Origin: Desulfobacteraceae bacterium Eth-SRB1
GTDB taxonomy: Bacteria > Desulfobacterota > Desulfobacteria > Desulfobacterales > ETH-SRB1
Assembly: GCA_004193555.1 (NCBI GenBank)
Contig: RPGP01000040.1
Location: forward strand, 315,127 to 379,126
Length of the DNA: 64,000 bases
Reading direction: 5' to 3'
This document shows positions 8,653 through 16,460 of this stretch, in pieces. The notes under the pieces are model-generated. The model had not been told where the DNA came from. It was given only the letters and a program-made list of their open reading frames with translations, and ran no database searches. A program made the translations under genes and the position numbers. Each line of letters begins with the position of its first letter. The first letter of the stretch is position 1.

Positions 8653-10418
8653 AAATAGTTGCCTTTATCCATATTATTGCTGAACTGCATACTGTATAAT
8701 TTGTAATATTCTCCTTGCCTGGCGATAAGCTCCTCCTGTTTTCCCTCTTCCACTATATGCCCGTCAACGACGACTATAATCCTGTCTGCATAATCGATTG
8801 TTGAAAGCCTGTGTGCGATAACAAAGGTAGTGCGCCCTCGCATCAAATTTTCAAGGGCTTTTTGCACCAGCATTTCAGACTCTGTGTCAAGTGAAGATGT
8901 AGCCTCATCAAGGATTAATATCGGAGCATCCTTTAGCAGCGCGCGGGCTATGCATATACGTTGTTTTTCTCCACCGGAGAGACGAGATCCGAGTTCTCCG
9001 ATTGTTGTCTCAAACTTATTTGGAAAACCCTGGATGAAATCATATGCATAGGCTGCCCTGGCGGAATTCTCAATATCTTCATAAGAAGCATCCTTATTGC
9101 CGTAGGCGATATTGTTCCTTACCGTATCATTAAAAAGTATCGGTTCCTGAGTAACAATTGCTATCTCTTTGCGAAGAGAAGATATTGCAATTTTTCTTAT
9201 ATCGATTCCGTCGATCAAAATCGCTCCCTTGCTGACATCATAGAACCTTGGTATCAGATTAACAAGGGATGTTTTCCCGCCGCCGCTCATTCCTGCCAGC
9301 GCCAGGATTTCACCTTTTTTTACTTCCTGATTAATGTCTTTTAAAATCATTACATCATTATATTTAAAAAAAACATTCCTGAAACTTACACTGTGAGGTC
9401 CGGTTCGAAGTTTTACAGGGTTAGCATGCTCTTTAATTTCCGATTCTTTTTCTATGATGTCAAAGACTCTGTCGGAAGCCGCTAATCCCTGCTGGACAGC
9501 GTTATTAAGACCGCTCAACTTTTTAACAGGATCATACAGCATGATGACAGCAGCCATAAACGAGAAAAAGGTGCCTGGTGTAGAAGCGCCTGAAATAACT
9601 TTTGAGCCGCCGTACCATATGATAAAAGCTATCCCTAATCCCCCAAGAAACTCCATAATAGGCGAAGATAAAGATCTGGCTATCACAGACTTCATTTCAA
9701 GTTTAAAAAGATTGAAAGACTTCTCATGAAAACGCTTTTTTTCGTATGACTCCATCCCAAAGGCTTTTACAATCTTGTTGCCCGAAAAGGTTTCATGCAA
9801 AAAAGAATTCATATTTGCCATGGATTCCTGGCAACCGGTGCTTATTCTGCGCACCCGTCTTCCGAATTCCACAACAGGTATAAAGGCTATCGGCAAAACT
9901 ATAAATGCAAGCAGAGCCATTTTCCAGTCACGATAGAATATCACTATTGTTAAGCCAACCATCGTAAAACCGTCTTTCAATGACCCTGTAACCGCGGTGG
10001 ATACCATAGTCTTAATCACATTAACATCATTGGTAATCCGTGACATTAAGACTCCGGTTTTTTCTTTATGAAAAAAGGAAATCGGAAGATCCTGAATATG
10101 ATCGTAAAGACTGTCTCTGAGCTGCCTGATGATACTTTCTCCGACATAATTCATAAGGTAATCCTGAGAATACATTCCAAGTCCGCGTAGAAAATATATC
10201 AGAATAACGACAATAGGAATCAATACAAGCATCCTGCTGTCTTTATTAAAAAAAATATCATCAAGAGCAGGTTTTACCAAAAATGCCGTGGCAGATGTTG
10301 CGGCAGCAATTACCATCATGCACAGCATTGCAAGAAAAAGTTTGAACCTGTGTTCTTTGACAAGCGCCAGCAAACGTTTATGTCTGTCTTTTATAGTAGG
10401 TAATATTTTTTTTCTCAT
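8631..10418 (-). CDS. msbA: Lipid A/LPS flippase, ABC exporter MsbA
   Basis: A 595-residue half-transporter with a membrane domain of six helices (~20-315) and an ATPase domain. The ATPase has Walker A GMSGGGKTS, signature LSGGEKQR, Walker B ILILDEATSSLD and a switch histidine in VIAHRLST. It flips core-lipid A across the inner membrane. The ATG at 10418 is taken as the start because upstream in-frame sequence belongs to an intergenic repeat. The last residues (ATDLHR and stop) also read through a common intergenic repeat, so the C-terminal tail is probably repeat-derived. It lies between the DUF374 acyltransferase gene and lptF. Confidence 0.93.
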   Translation of the reverse strand: MRKKILPTIKDRHKRLLALVKEHRFKLFLAMLCMMVIAAATSATAFLVKPALDDIFFNKDSRMLVLIPIVVILIYFLRGLGMYSQDYLMNYVGESIIRQLRDSLYDHIQDLPISFFHKEKTGVLMSRITNDVNVIKTMVSTAVTGSLKDGFTMVGLTIVIFYRDWKMALLAFIVLPIAFIPVVEFGRRVRRISTGCQESMANMNSFLHETFSGNKIVKAFGMESYEKKRFHEKSFNLFKLEMKSVIARSLSSPIMEFLGGLGIAFIIWYGGSKVISGASTPGTFFSFMAAVIMLYDPVKKLSGLNNAVQQGLAASDRVFDIIEKESEIKEHANPVKLRTGPHSVSFRNVFFKYNDVMILKDINQEVKKGEILALAGMSGGGKTSLVNLIPRFYDVSKGAILIDGIDIRKIAISSLRKEIAIVTQEPILFNDTVRNNIAYGNKDASYEDIENSARAAYAYDFIQGFPNKFETTIGELGSRLSGGEKQRICIARALLKDAPILILDEATSSLDTESEMLVQKALENLMRGRTTFVIAHRLSTIDYADRIIVVVDGHIVEEGKQEELIARQGEYYKLYSMQFSNNMDKGNYLATDLHR

Positions 10419-10434
10419 AATCAAGTTAGAAACG

Positions 10435-10642
10435 AAGTGAGCTAAAGTACCTAAAGTTGTGGTACGCCTTAGGCGTGCTAATTGATAACCCAAGGTCGTT
10501 GGCCTCTGCAAACTCCTTAAACATGGTAAACAAGTCAGCCTGTCGCATAGCACCAGATCGGACTTTAAGCGCTTCAGTTAAAATTGGCAGCGCTGAAAGC
10601 GCATTCCTTAACTTTAGGCGCTTTAGCTCACTTTAGGCACTT
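10435..10642. repeat. MITE-like inverted-end repeat, family A, copy 1
   Basis: This copy starts with AAGTGAGCTAAAGTACC and ends with CTTTAGCTCACTTTAGGCAC, which are complementary ends. The inner motifs GTGGTACGCCTTAGGCGTG and GGCAGCGCTGAAAGCGC match the other copies, but the centre is diverged. The right end overlaps the 3' end of the acyltransferase gene. Confidence 0.75.
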
Positions 10643-11321
10643 CAAGTATATTATGGCCAAAATATCTGTCAGCATCAAGTGTGATGCTGCAAAGCTCCTT
10701 TTCAAGGCGGAGCAGGCATCTTTTTCCTTCGTCAGTATCGGCATCCTTCGGCACATACACAGGGCTGCCACACACTGCCCTGCATTTTGTAAATGGATAG
10801 GGAAGAATAAAACGGTCCCAGCTTGCAAAAACCTTGATTTTTCTTGCGCTAAAACTTATCGGCAAAATGGGGTATCCTGTCTTTTTTGCCAGAATAATTA
10901 TTCCAGGATGGGCCTTGTATCTTGGCCCCTGGGGGCCATCCGGAACAATCAAACAAAGTTTCTTTTTCTCATTAACATATTTTATCAGCTTTGCCAGGGC
11001 TTGCAGACCTCCATTTTTTGTGGATCCCCTTATAGCTTTATGACCTTGCCGCTGAATTATCCTTGCAGCAATTTCGCCGTCTGCAGATTTGCTGACCATA
11101 GCAGCTCCATCCAGCCCCTTGCTCAGATAATCGACAAGGAGTATCCTTGAATGCCATACCGCAAGTATGCATTTTCTTGATAAAATAATCGGTTTTACTT
11201 TTTCAAAGCCTTCCTGTTCTATCTTCATCGTGCTGAAAAGCAGATCGATTAACAGCTTGCCGAAGATACCGACAAGATTCCACTTGATTTCGGAAATTCT
11301 GTTTTTTTTCTTCAAGTGCAT
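10623..11321 (-). CDS. DUF374 lysophospholipid-acyltransferase-like protein of the lipid A cluster
   Basis: A 232-residue protein of the DUF374 acyltransferase-like family. A membrane-proximal N-terminus (WNLVGIFGKLLIDLLF, ~14-29) precedes an AVWHSRILL segment, where the His could be part of the catalytic site, then VSKSADGEIAARIIQ, IRGSTKNGG and VPDGPQGPRYKAHPG. Family members are thought to act on lipid A or related lipids, but the exact substrate is not established. It lies between lpxB and msbA, where other bacteria often carry acyltransferase or Kdo-transferase genes. The last codons (VPKVS and stop) come from the inverted end of a family A repeat, so the native C-terminus has probably been replaced. 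Confidence 0.82.
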   Translation of the reverse strand: MHLKKKNRISEIKWNLVGIFGKLLIDLLFSTMKIEQEGFEKVKPIILSRKCILAVWHSRILLVDYLSKGLDGAAMVSKSADGEIAARIIQRQGHKAIRGSTKNGGLQALAKLIKYVNEKKKLCLIVPDGPQGPRYKAHPGIIILAKKTGYPILPISFSARKIKVFASWDRFILPYPFTKCRAVCGSPVYVPKDADTDEGKRCLLRLEKELCSITLDADRYFGHNILEVPKVS

Positions 11322-11328
11322 AACAAAA

Positions 11329-11612
11329 AAGTGCCTAAAGTGAGCTAAAGTATATTAAAGTGCCTAAAGTTTAAGGAGTCGCTTCGCTCCATTAATTCAC
11401 ATAGAATTGGCAGCGCCGAAGGCGCTTTCCTTATTCGAAATTCGATGTTGGACGTTCATCTTTTAATATTATGTCACTATTTAAAATCATTGCCCCGCAC
11501 TGTTTTGTAGAGACTACCCCAAAAGCCAGGTGGCCTTGCGTTATTAATCAGCACGCCAAAGGTATACCATAACTTTAGGCACTTTAGTTCACTTTAGGCA
11601 TTTTAGGCGCTT
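11329..11612. repeat. MITE-like inverted-end repeat, family A, copy 2
   Basis: The copy opens with AAGTGCCTAAAGTGAGCTAA and closes with CTTTAGTTCACTTTAGGC, with GGCAGCGCCGAAGGCGC inside. It fills the whole gap between the acyltransferase gene and lpxB. The middle also carries a piece resembling the GATGTTGGACGTTC motif of family C, so it may be a composite. Confidence 0.75.
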
Positions 11613-11615
11613 CCA

Positions 11616-12752
11616 TTACAGCATACTTAAGGCTATGTCGGCAACACGTTCTGAAGCTCCGGGCCCGCCAAGCAAATCTCTTATTCCATGGAGTTCATTG
11701 CTCAGTCTTTCAAGGCCTGGAGGGTCATTTAACATTGCAACCGCTGTATCTGCAATATTCTCCGGGCATGCTTTACTCTGCAAGAGTTCCGGAACAATTT
11801 CCCTGCCAGCAATAAGGTTTACAAGACCGATATTTTTTACACTTATCATGATTTTACCCAGCCAATAACTTAACGGAGATACCTTGTATATAATTATCAT
11901 CGGGGTGCCGGTAATCGCCACTTCCAGGGTAACCGTGCCTGATGCGGCAATAACAAAACTGCATTGACTGCAAACCTCGGCGACACTTTCTGTAACAAGC
12001 TCAAAATCAGCGGATCCATTATGTTTTTTAATTATCTCTTCTATCTGTTTTCTTTTTACAGAAGGAGCAACGGAAATAATAAATTTAATTTTTTTAATCC
12101 GGCCTGTTATAATAAATGCCGCTTCAAGCATTACAGGAAGATGCCGGCCAACCTCTCCGTCTCTGGAACCAGGCAATAAACCAATTACATCTGACTCAAG
12201 ATCTTTTCTGTTACCAATTATATGCTCCGCAGAATTGTGGTCGAGCAGGGGATGACCGACAAATGTTACAGGAACATTATGCTTTCTATAAAATTCCTCC
12301 TCAAAAGGCAAAATAACAGCCATGCGATTTATTAGCTTTTCTATTTTATTTACACGGCTCGATCTCCATGCCCAGACCTGGGGACTGATATAGTAAAGCA
12401 CCGGAATACCAAGTTTTTTTGCGGTTGCGGCAACGCGAAGATTAAAGTCGGGGTAATCTATGAGTATAAGAAGGTCAGGCCTAAGCCCTTTAAGAATCTG
12501 TTTTGCGGCAGTTAGCCCTCTGAAAATAGCAGGCAGTTTTAAAAAAACTTCGCTTATACCAACAACAGCAAGCTCTTCTGCGTCGATTAGAACCCTGACT
12601 CCCGCATGTTTTAGCGCCTGTCCTCCTATGCCGCAGAAAAAAAAAGCTCCATTTTTTTCATGCATAGCCCTTACAAGATTCGATCCGTGAATATCGCCTG
12701 AAGCTTCACCAGCTATGATCATGATACATTTTTGTTTAATAAGCTGGTTCAT
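11616..12752 (-). CDS. lpxB: Lipid-A-disaccharide synthase
   Basis: A 378-residue GT-B glycosyltransferase that joins UDP-2,3-diacylglucosamine with lipid X to make the lipid A disaccharide. Visible family marks are GEASGDIHGSNLVRAM near residue 15, LIDYPDFNLR (~95-105), YYISPQVWAWR (~120-130), GLLPGSRDGEVGRHLP (~190) and ASGTVTLEVAITGTP (~275). The length matches the family. It is an inner-membrane-associated cytoplasmic enzyme. Its substrates come from the LpxD and LpxI steps encoded upstream in the same cluster, although a Gfo/Idh gene and repeats separate lpxB from lpxI. Repeats flank it on both sides, so it may have its own promoter. Confidence 0.96.
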   Translation of the reverse strand: MNQLIKQKCIMIIAGEASGDIHGSNLVRAMHEKNGAFFFCGIGGQALKHAGVRVLIDAEELAVVGISEVFLKLPAIFRGLTAAKQILKGLRPDLLILIDYPDFNLRVAATAKKLGIPVLYYISPQVWAWRSSRVNKIEKLINRMAVILPFEEEFYRKHNVPVTFVGHPLLDHNSAEHIIGNRKDLESDVIGLLPGSRDGEVGRHLPVMLEAAFIITGRIKKIKFIISVAPSVKRKQIEEIIKKHNGSADFELVTESVAEVCSQCSFVIAASGTVTLEVAITGTPMIIIYKVSPLSYWLGKIMISVKNIGLVNLIAGREIVPELLQSKACPENIADTAVAMLNDPPGLERLSNELHGIRDLLGGPGASERVADIALSML

Positions 12753-12787
12753 ATCATTAGTTGTAACTGTTTACAGTTCACTGTTTT

Positions 12788-12995
12788 GAACTTAGCGCCC
12801 TTCGGGTGGGCTTAAAAGATGAACGTCGAACATCGAATTTTGAATAAGGTATTCTGCCAATTTATAAACCGGCAGAGCGAAGCGATTTCATCATTCGATG
12901 TTCGACGTTGGACGTTCGACGTTCAAAAAAAATCACCTATATCCTATGATACCGAATTCATTAGGCATAAAATGGAAATTCCTATACTATCAAGT
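12788..12995. repeat. Intergenic repeat, family C, copy 1
   Basis: It begins with GAACTTAGCGCCCTTCGGG and ends with AAAATGGAAATTCCTATACT, both shared almost exactly with 15081-15200. This copy holds an extra internal palindrome (AACGTCGAACATCGAA facing TTCGATGTTCGACGTT), absent from the other copy, so one repeat appears nested within another. Confidence 0.7.
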
Positions 12996-13025
12996 TTCAA
13001 GCAGTAAACGGCTAAAAAAACACGA

Positions 13026-14000
13026 TTATTTACTCAATAAACGGCTGCTGTTTTTTTTTATCTGATCCATAATGCTTAAGGCTGTCTTTAAGGCATTTCG
13101 CCCCATCTGACCTGTGACCTTGGGAACTTCACGACTGATTGCCGATTTTACAAACGATACTAATTCATCCCACAGGTGGTCACTATCTGTAAAACTAAGT
13201 CTTTTAATTCCCATACCAGGTATGGGTCCGATTTCACCATCGCCGTTTTGATTAATAACGGTAATATCTTGATTTGCAAAATCAACGGAAATATATGCAT
13301 CTTTTTGAAACAGCCTGATCTTTCTCTCCTGTTTAGTAGAAATTCTGCTTGCTGTCACATTAGCAATACATCCGCTTTCAAATTCAAGACGTGCATTTGC
13401 AATATCGACATGTTTTGAAATAACAGGAACGCCCGCCGCATGAATGCTCTTAATGTCCGAGCACACAAAGTTCAAAATAATATCGATATCATGAATCATA
13501 AGGTCAAGCACTACGCTCACGTCTGCGCCGCGTTCGTGAAAAAGACTCAATCTGTGTGATTCAATGAACATCGGTTTTTTAACAACATCCTGCAAAGCGA
13601 TAACAGCCGGGTTAAAACGTTCAAGATGCCCCACCTGTATAATAAGCCCTCTTGATTCCGCAATCCGAATCAGTTCATCGGCCTCTTTAAGGGTTGTGGT
13701 CATTGGCTTTTCAATGAGAACGTCAACATCATTTTCCAGAAAATCTTTGCTTATGGCAAAATGTGATGGTGTGGGCACAACAATACTCACGGCATCCACT
13801 TTCTCAAAAAGTTCCTTATGGCTTTTATACGCTTTAGTATGAAACCTTTCCGCAACAGCGCTGGCCACGGATATATTTGTATCGACAATACCCGCAAGAT
13901 CTATCTCGTTCATGCGCGCATATTTTTCAGCATGAAATTTTCCAAGATAACCTGAACCGATAACACCAACTCTTAGTTTTTTATTCATTAATTTTGCCAT
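13026..14000 (-). CDS. Gfo/Idh/MocA-family NAD(P)-dependent oxidoreductase
   Basis: A 324-residue protein with an N-terminal Rossmann fold (VGVIGSGYLGKFHAEKYARM, ~10-29), the family motif DVLIEKPMTT (~95-104) and a C-terminal Gfo/Idh-type beta-sheet domain (~130-310). An MIHDIDIILNF segment near 168 carries the usual catalytic-region histidine. Such enzymes oxidise or reduce sugars and cyclitols, often nucleotide-activated ones. The position between lpxI and lpxB suggests a UDP-sugar of the lipid A path, for instance a UDP-GlcNAc 3-dehydrogenase like GnnA, but no GnnB-type aminotransferase is present here. The substrate is therefore unknown. A second ATG 12 nt inside could also be the start. 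Confidence 0.85.
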   Translation of the reverse strand: MAKLMNKKLRVGVIGSGYLGKFHAEKYARMNEIDLAGIVDTNISVASAVAERFHTKAYKSHKELFEKVDAVSIVVPTPSHFAISKDFLENDVDVLIEKPMTTTLKEADELIRIAESRGLIIQVGHLERFNPAVIALQDVVKKPMFIESHRLSLFHERGADVSVVLDLMIHDIDIILNFVCSDIKSIHAAGVPVISKHVDIANARLEFESGCIANVTASRISTKQERKIRLFQKDAYISVDFANQDITVINQNGDGEIGPIPGMGIKRLSFTDSDHLWDELVSFVKSAISREVPKVTGQMGRNALKTALSIMDQIKKNSSRLLSK

Positions 14001-14010
14001 GTAATGTGAA

Positions 14011-14220
14011 GTAGCGCACCTTCGGTGCGGACATAAGTGCCTAAAGTTAAGGAATGCGCCTTTGGCGCTGCCAATTTTAATTTTTTCACCATATAACTTT
14101 GCTTACTTTGTTTCTACTTGCCGCGATGGACACGAGCACGCGGGTCTGAACTTATAACCAAGCCCTGAAAATCTATAGCTCACCGAAAGCGTACCACAAC
14201 TTTAGGCATTTTAGGCACTT
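14011..14220. repeat. MITE-like inverted-end repeat, family A, copy 3
   Basis: The copy fills the gap between the oxidoreductase gene and lpxI. It carries GCGCACCTTCGGTGCGG, AAGTGCCTAAAGTT, GCGCCTTTGGCGCTGCC, then CGTACCACAACTTTAGGC and TTTAGGCACTT. Its orientation is opposite to copies 4 and 6. Confidence 0.8.
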
Positions 14221-14232
14221 TTTATTGTTTGG

Positions 14233-15048
14233 TTAAAGACCATCCGCATCGGCTAACGCCACAATTGAAATGCCATGCTTATTTGCAATGTCAATCATTT
14301 CCTGCCGGTCAAAAACAACAGCTTTCCCCGCTTCAATTGCTATAGCCTTTGCTTCAGCTTGATACATGCTCTTAATTGTTTGAGCTCCAACAGCGGGAAT
14401 ATCAAATCTAATATCCTGATTCGGTTTACAGACCTTGACAACTACAGCGTTTCCTTTGCCCAGTTTTCCGCCTCTGAGTATTGTAGCATCTGTTCCCTCT
14501 ATGGCTTCTACGGCCAGAATTGAGCCGCCGCCAACCACTACGCATTGACCTATATCAAGCCGTCCAATCTCCTTTGCCAGATTCCAGCCAAGTCTGATGT
14601 CAGCCTTTTCAGATTTGCCAGGCCTTCGTTTTGTCCAGCATCCTTCCCGTGCTAAAAGTTCGGGAAGCAAGAATGTTGAAGGCTGTATCTTGATTCCTTC
14701 TTCTTCAAGTATTCTTGCAAAGGCGCTTAAGATACCATTATCATGAGTATGCCTCATTCCTGCAATCATTGAAATGGCTTTCATGTCAGGCCTGACATCT
14801 GAAAACATCCTTGTTTTTTTTATAGCGCCAAGCATTACGGCTTCACTGATATTATTTTGTTTAAAAAAATTAATCAGACGCTTGACCTGCCCTATATGAA
14901 GCCACTCAATTAGATCAACATGGTCTTTCAATACAGGATCGGCTTCATTCATATAAGCTGCCGCACAAACAACTAATCCTTTAGATTTTGCTGCTTTTGC
15001 AAAAATTATTGGGAACTGACCGCTCCCTGCAATTAGTCCTATCCGCAT
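14233..15048 (-). CDS. lpxI: UDP-2,3-diacylglucosamine pyrophosphatase LpxI
   Basis: A 271-residue member of the LpxI (DUF1009) family, which hydrolyses UDP-2,3-diacylglucosamine to lipid X plus UMP in bacteria lacking LpxH. The N-terminal domain opens with GLIAGSGQFPIIFAKAA. The C-terminal catalytic domain shows LGWNLAKEIGRLDIGQ, VVGGGSILAVEAIEGTDATI, FDIPAVGAQTI and the ending HGISIVALADADGL. It lies two genes from lpxA and directly upstream of the Gfo/Idh gene. Presence of LpxI rather than LpxH is one hint of a deltaproteobacterial or related lineage. Confidence 0.95.
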   Translation of the reverse strand: MRIGLIAGSGQFPIIFAKAAKSKGLVVCAAAYMNEADPVLKDHVDLIEWLHIGQVKRLINFFKQNNISEAVMLGAIKKTRMFSDVRPDMKAISMIAGMRHTHDNGILSAFARILEEEGIKIQPSTFLLPELLAREGCWTKRRPGKSEKADIRLGWNLAKEIGRLDIGQCVVVGGGSILAVEAIEGTDATILRGGKLGKGNAVVVKVCKPNQDIRFDIPAVGAQTIKSMYQAEAKAIAIEAGKAVVFDRQEMIDIANKHGISIVALADADGL

Positions 15049-15080
15049 AATTTGGTCGAGTGGTCGAGTGGTCGAGTAGT

Positions 15081-15200
15081 GAACTTAGCGCCCTTCGGGC
15101 GGGCTTAAAAGATGAACGATGTTGGACGTTCAAAAAAATCCGCCTATATCCTATGGTACTGGATTTATTAGGCATAAAATGGAAATTCCTATACTATTCG
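15081..15200. repeat. Intergenic repeat, family C, copy 2
   Basis: A shorter copy of the family at 12788-12995 with the same two ends. It is flanked by tandem GGTCGAGT units (15054-15077) on one side and CACTCGACC/CTACTCGAC units (15215-15244) on the other. Together these form an inverted border between lpxI and lpxA. Confidence 0.7.
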
Positions 15201-15252
15201 AGTTATGATAACCACTCGACCATTTCCCTACTCGACTACTCGACCAAATTTC

Positions 15253-16023
15253 CTACCTCGTAATTCCTCTCTGGGACGATTTAATAAATTCGATCAGACT
15301 GACTACCTCCGGAATCTGTTCTACATCTGCCTTTACTCTTTCTATTGCTTCATTCAGAGTAAGTCCTATCCTGAAAATAATTCTATAGGCTTTTTTTAAC
15401 GATAACAGAGTGTTTTTAGAAAAACCGCTCCGTTTAAGACCCACGGTGTTTAAACCGTGAAGTTTCGCTCTGTCGCCGGAAACAATAATATATGGCGGGA
15501 CATCCTTTACTACTGCGGATTTTCCGCCCACAAACGCATAATCACCAATCCTGACAAACTGGTGAATAGCCACAAGTCCGCCTATTGTGGCATAATTTCC
15601 TATGGTTATGTGCCCGGCAAGTGTGGCATTGTTTGACATAACAACATGCCTGCCGGTCTTGCAGTCATGGGCTATATGGGTATAGGCCATGAGAAGATTT
15701 TTATCACCCACTTCTGTCATGCCTCCGCCGGATTTTGTTCCCCTGTGGATTGTAACGAACTCTCGTATAATTGTTCCATCCCCTATCTTAACAAAAGTCT
15801 TTTCACCCTCAAAATTCAGCGCCTGAGGAATAGCGCCTATTGCGGCATACTGAAATATGTTGCAATCCTTGCCTATTGTAACATATGGATCAATAACAAC
15901 ATGAGGGCCGATTACGGTCCCGGAGCCGATACTTACATCCTTTCCGATAACAGAATATGGTCCGATTTTAACATTAGAATCTATCCTGGCTTCAGGATTG
16001 ATAATTGCGGTTGAATGTATCAT
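15253..16023 (-). CDS. lpxA: UDP-N-acetylglucosamine acyltransferase
   Basis: A 256-residue left-handed beta-helix protein built of hexapeptide repeats (IGPYSVIGKDVSIGSGTVIG and onward), with a helical C-terminus ending SLIEFIKSSQRGITR. It catalyses the first lipid A step, moving a 3-hydroxyacyl chain from ACP to UDP-GlcNAc. The likely catalytic base is the His in YTHIAHDCKTG, near residue 119. Its ATG overlaps the fabZ stop as TAATG, so translation is coupled. This lpxD-fabZ-lpxA order is a widespread arrangement. Confidence 0.97.
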   Translation of the reverse strand: MIHSTAIINPEARIDSNVKIGPYSVIGKDVSIGSGTVIGPHVVIDPYVTIGKDCNIFQYAAIGAIPQALNFEGEKTFVKIGDGTIIREFVTIHRGTKSGGGMTEVGDKNLLMAYTHIAHDCKTGRHVVMSNNATLAGHITIGNYATIGGLVAIHQFVRIGDYAFVGGKSAVVKDVPPYIIVSGDRAKLHGLNTVGLKRSGFSKNTLLSLKKAYRIIFRIGLTLNEAIERVKADVEQIPEVVSLIEFIKSSQRGITR

Positions 16024-16460
16024 TATTTATCTCCAAAACTGGCCATTAATTCAGCTTCAGCCACAAGCTTTTTATCAACAAAAGCAACCCCTGACATCTT
16101 GATTGCCTTTAATCTCTGTTTCAGGATTTGCACCTCGATAACAAGCTGATCTCCGGGCACAACCGGTTTTCGAAATTTTACCTTGTCAATCCCCATAAAA
16201 TATATGAGAGCGCCCTGCTTTTCCCTGGGCATAGATGCGGAAGCAAGCACACCGCCTGCCTGGGCCATTGCTTCCACTATCAGCACTCCCGGCATAATCG
16301 GAGTTCCCGGGAAATGCCCCTGGAAAAAAGGCTCGTTTATTGTAACATTTTTTAATGCAACTATCTTTTTATCAGGAATCAGTTCCTCTATTCGATCGAC
16401 AAGAATAAATGGATACCGATGTGGCAAAAATTGCATTATTTCCTGAATATTATAAATCAA
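16023..16460 (-). CDS. fabZ: 3-hydroxyacyl-ACP dehydratase FabZ
   Basis: A hot-dog fold dehydratase of 145 residues, with LPHRYPFILVDRIEEL at ~10-25, the catalytic His in PFFQGHFPGTP and Glu in LIVEAMAQAGG. It removes water from 3-hydroxyacyl-ACP, competing with LpxA and LpxD for the same pool. I place the start at a TTG (16460): a strong GGGAGGAG site lies 6 nt upstream and the product then begins IYNIQEIMQFLPHRYPF, as in the family. An alternative TTG 24 nt earlier has no such site. The start overlaps the lpxD end by 11 nt. Confidence 0.94.
   Translation of the reverse strand: MIYNIQEIMQFLPHRYPFILVDRIEELIPDKKIVALKNVTINEPFFQGHFPGTPIMPGVLIVEAMAQAGGVLASASMPREKQGALIYFMGIDKVKFRKPVVPGDQLVIEVQILKQRLKAIKMSGVAFVDKKLVAEAELMASFGDK

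Noticed and set aside
10420-10553. 45-residue N-terminal extension of MsbA
   Set aside because: The upstream in-frame codons belong to a family A repeat; the family N-terminus starts at the ATG at 10418.
12819-13007. 62-codon plus-strand frame between lpxB and the oxidoreductase gene
   Set aside because: It is the reading of a family C repeat and its nested palindrome, with no protein-like conservation.
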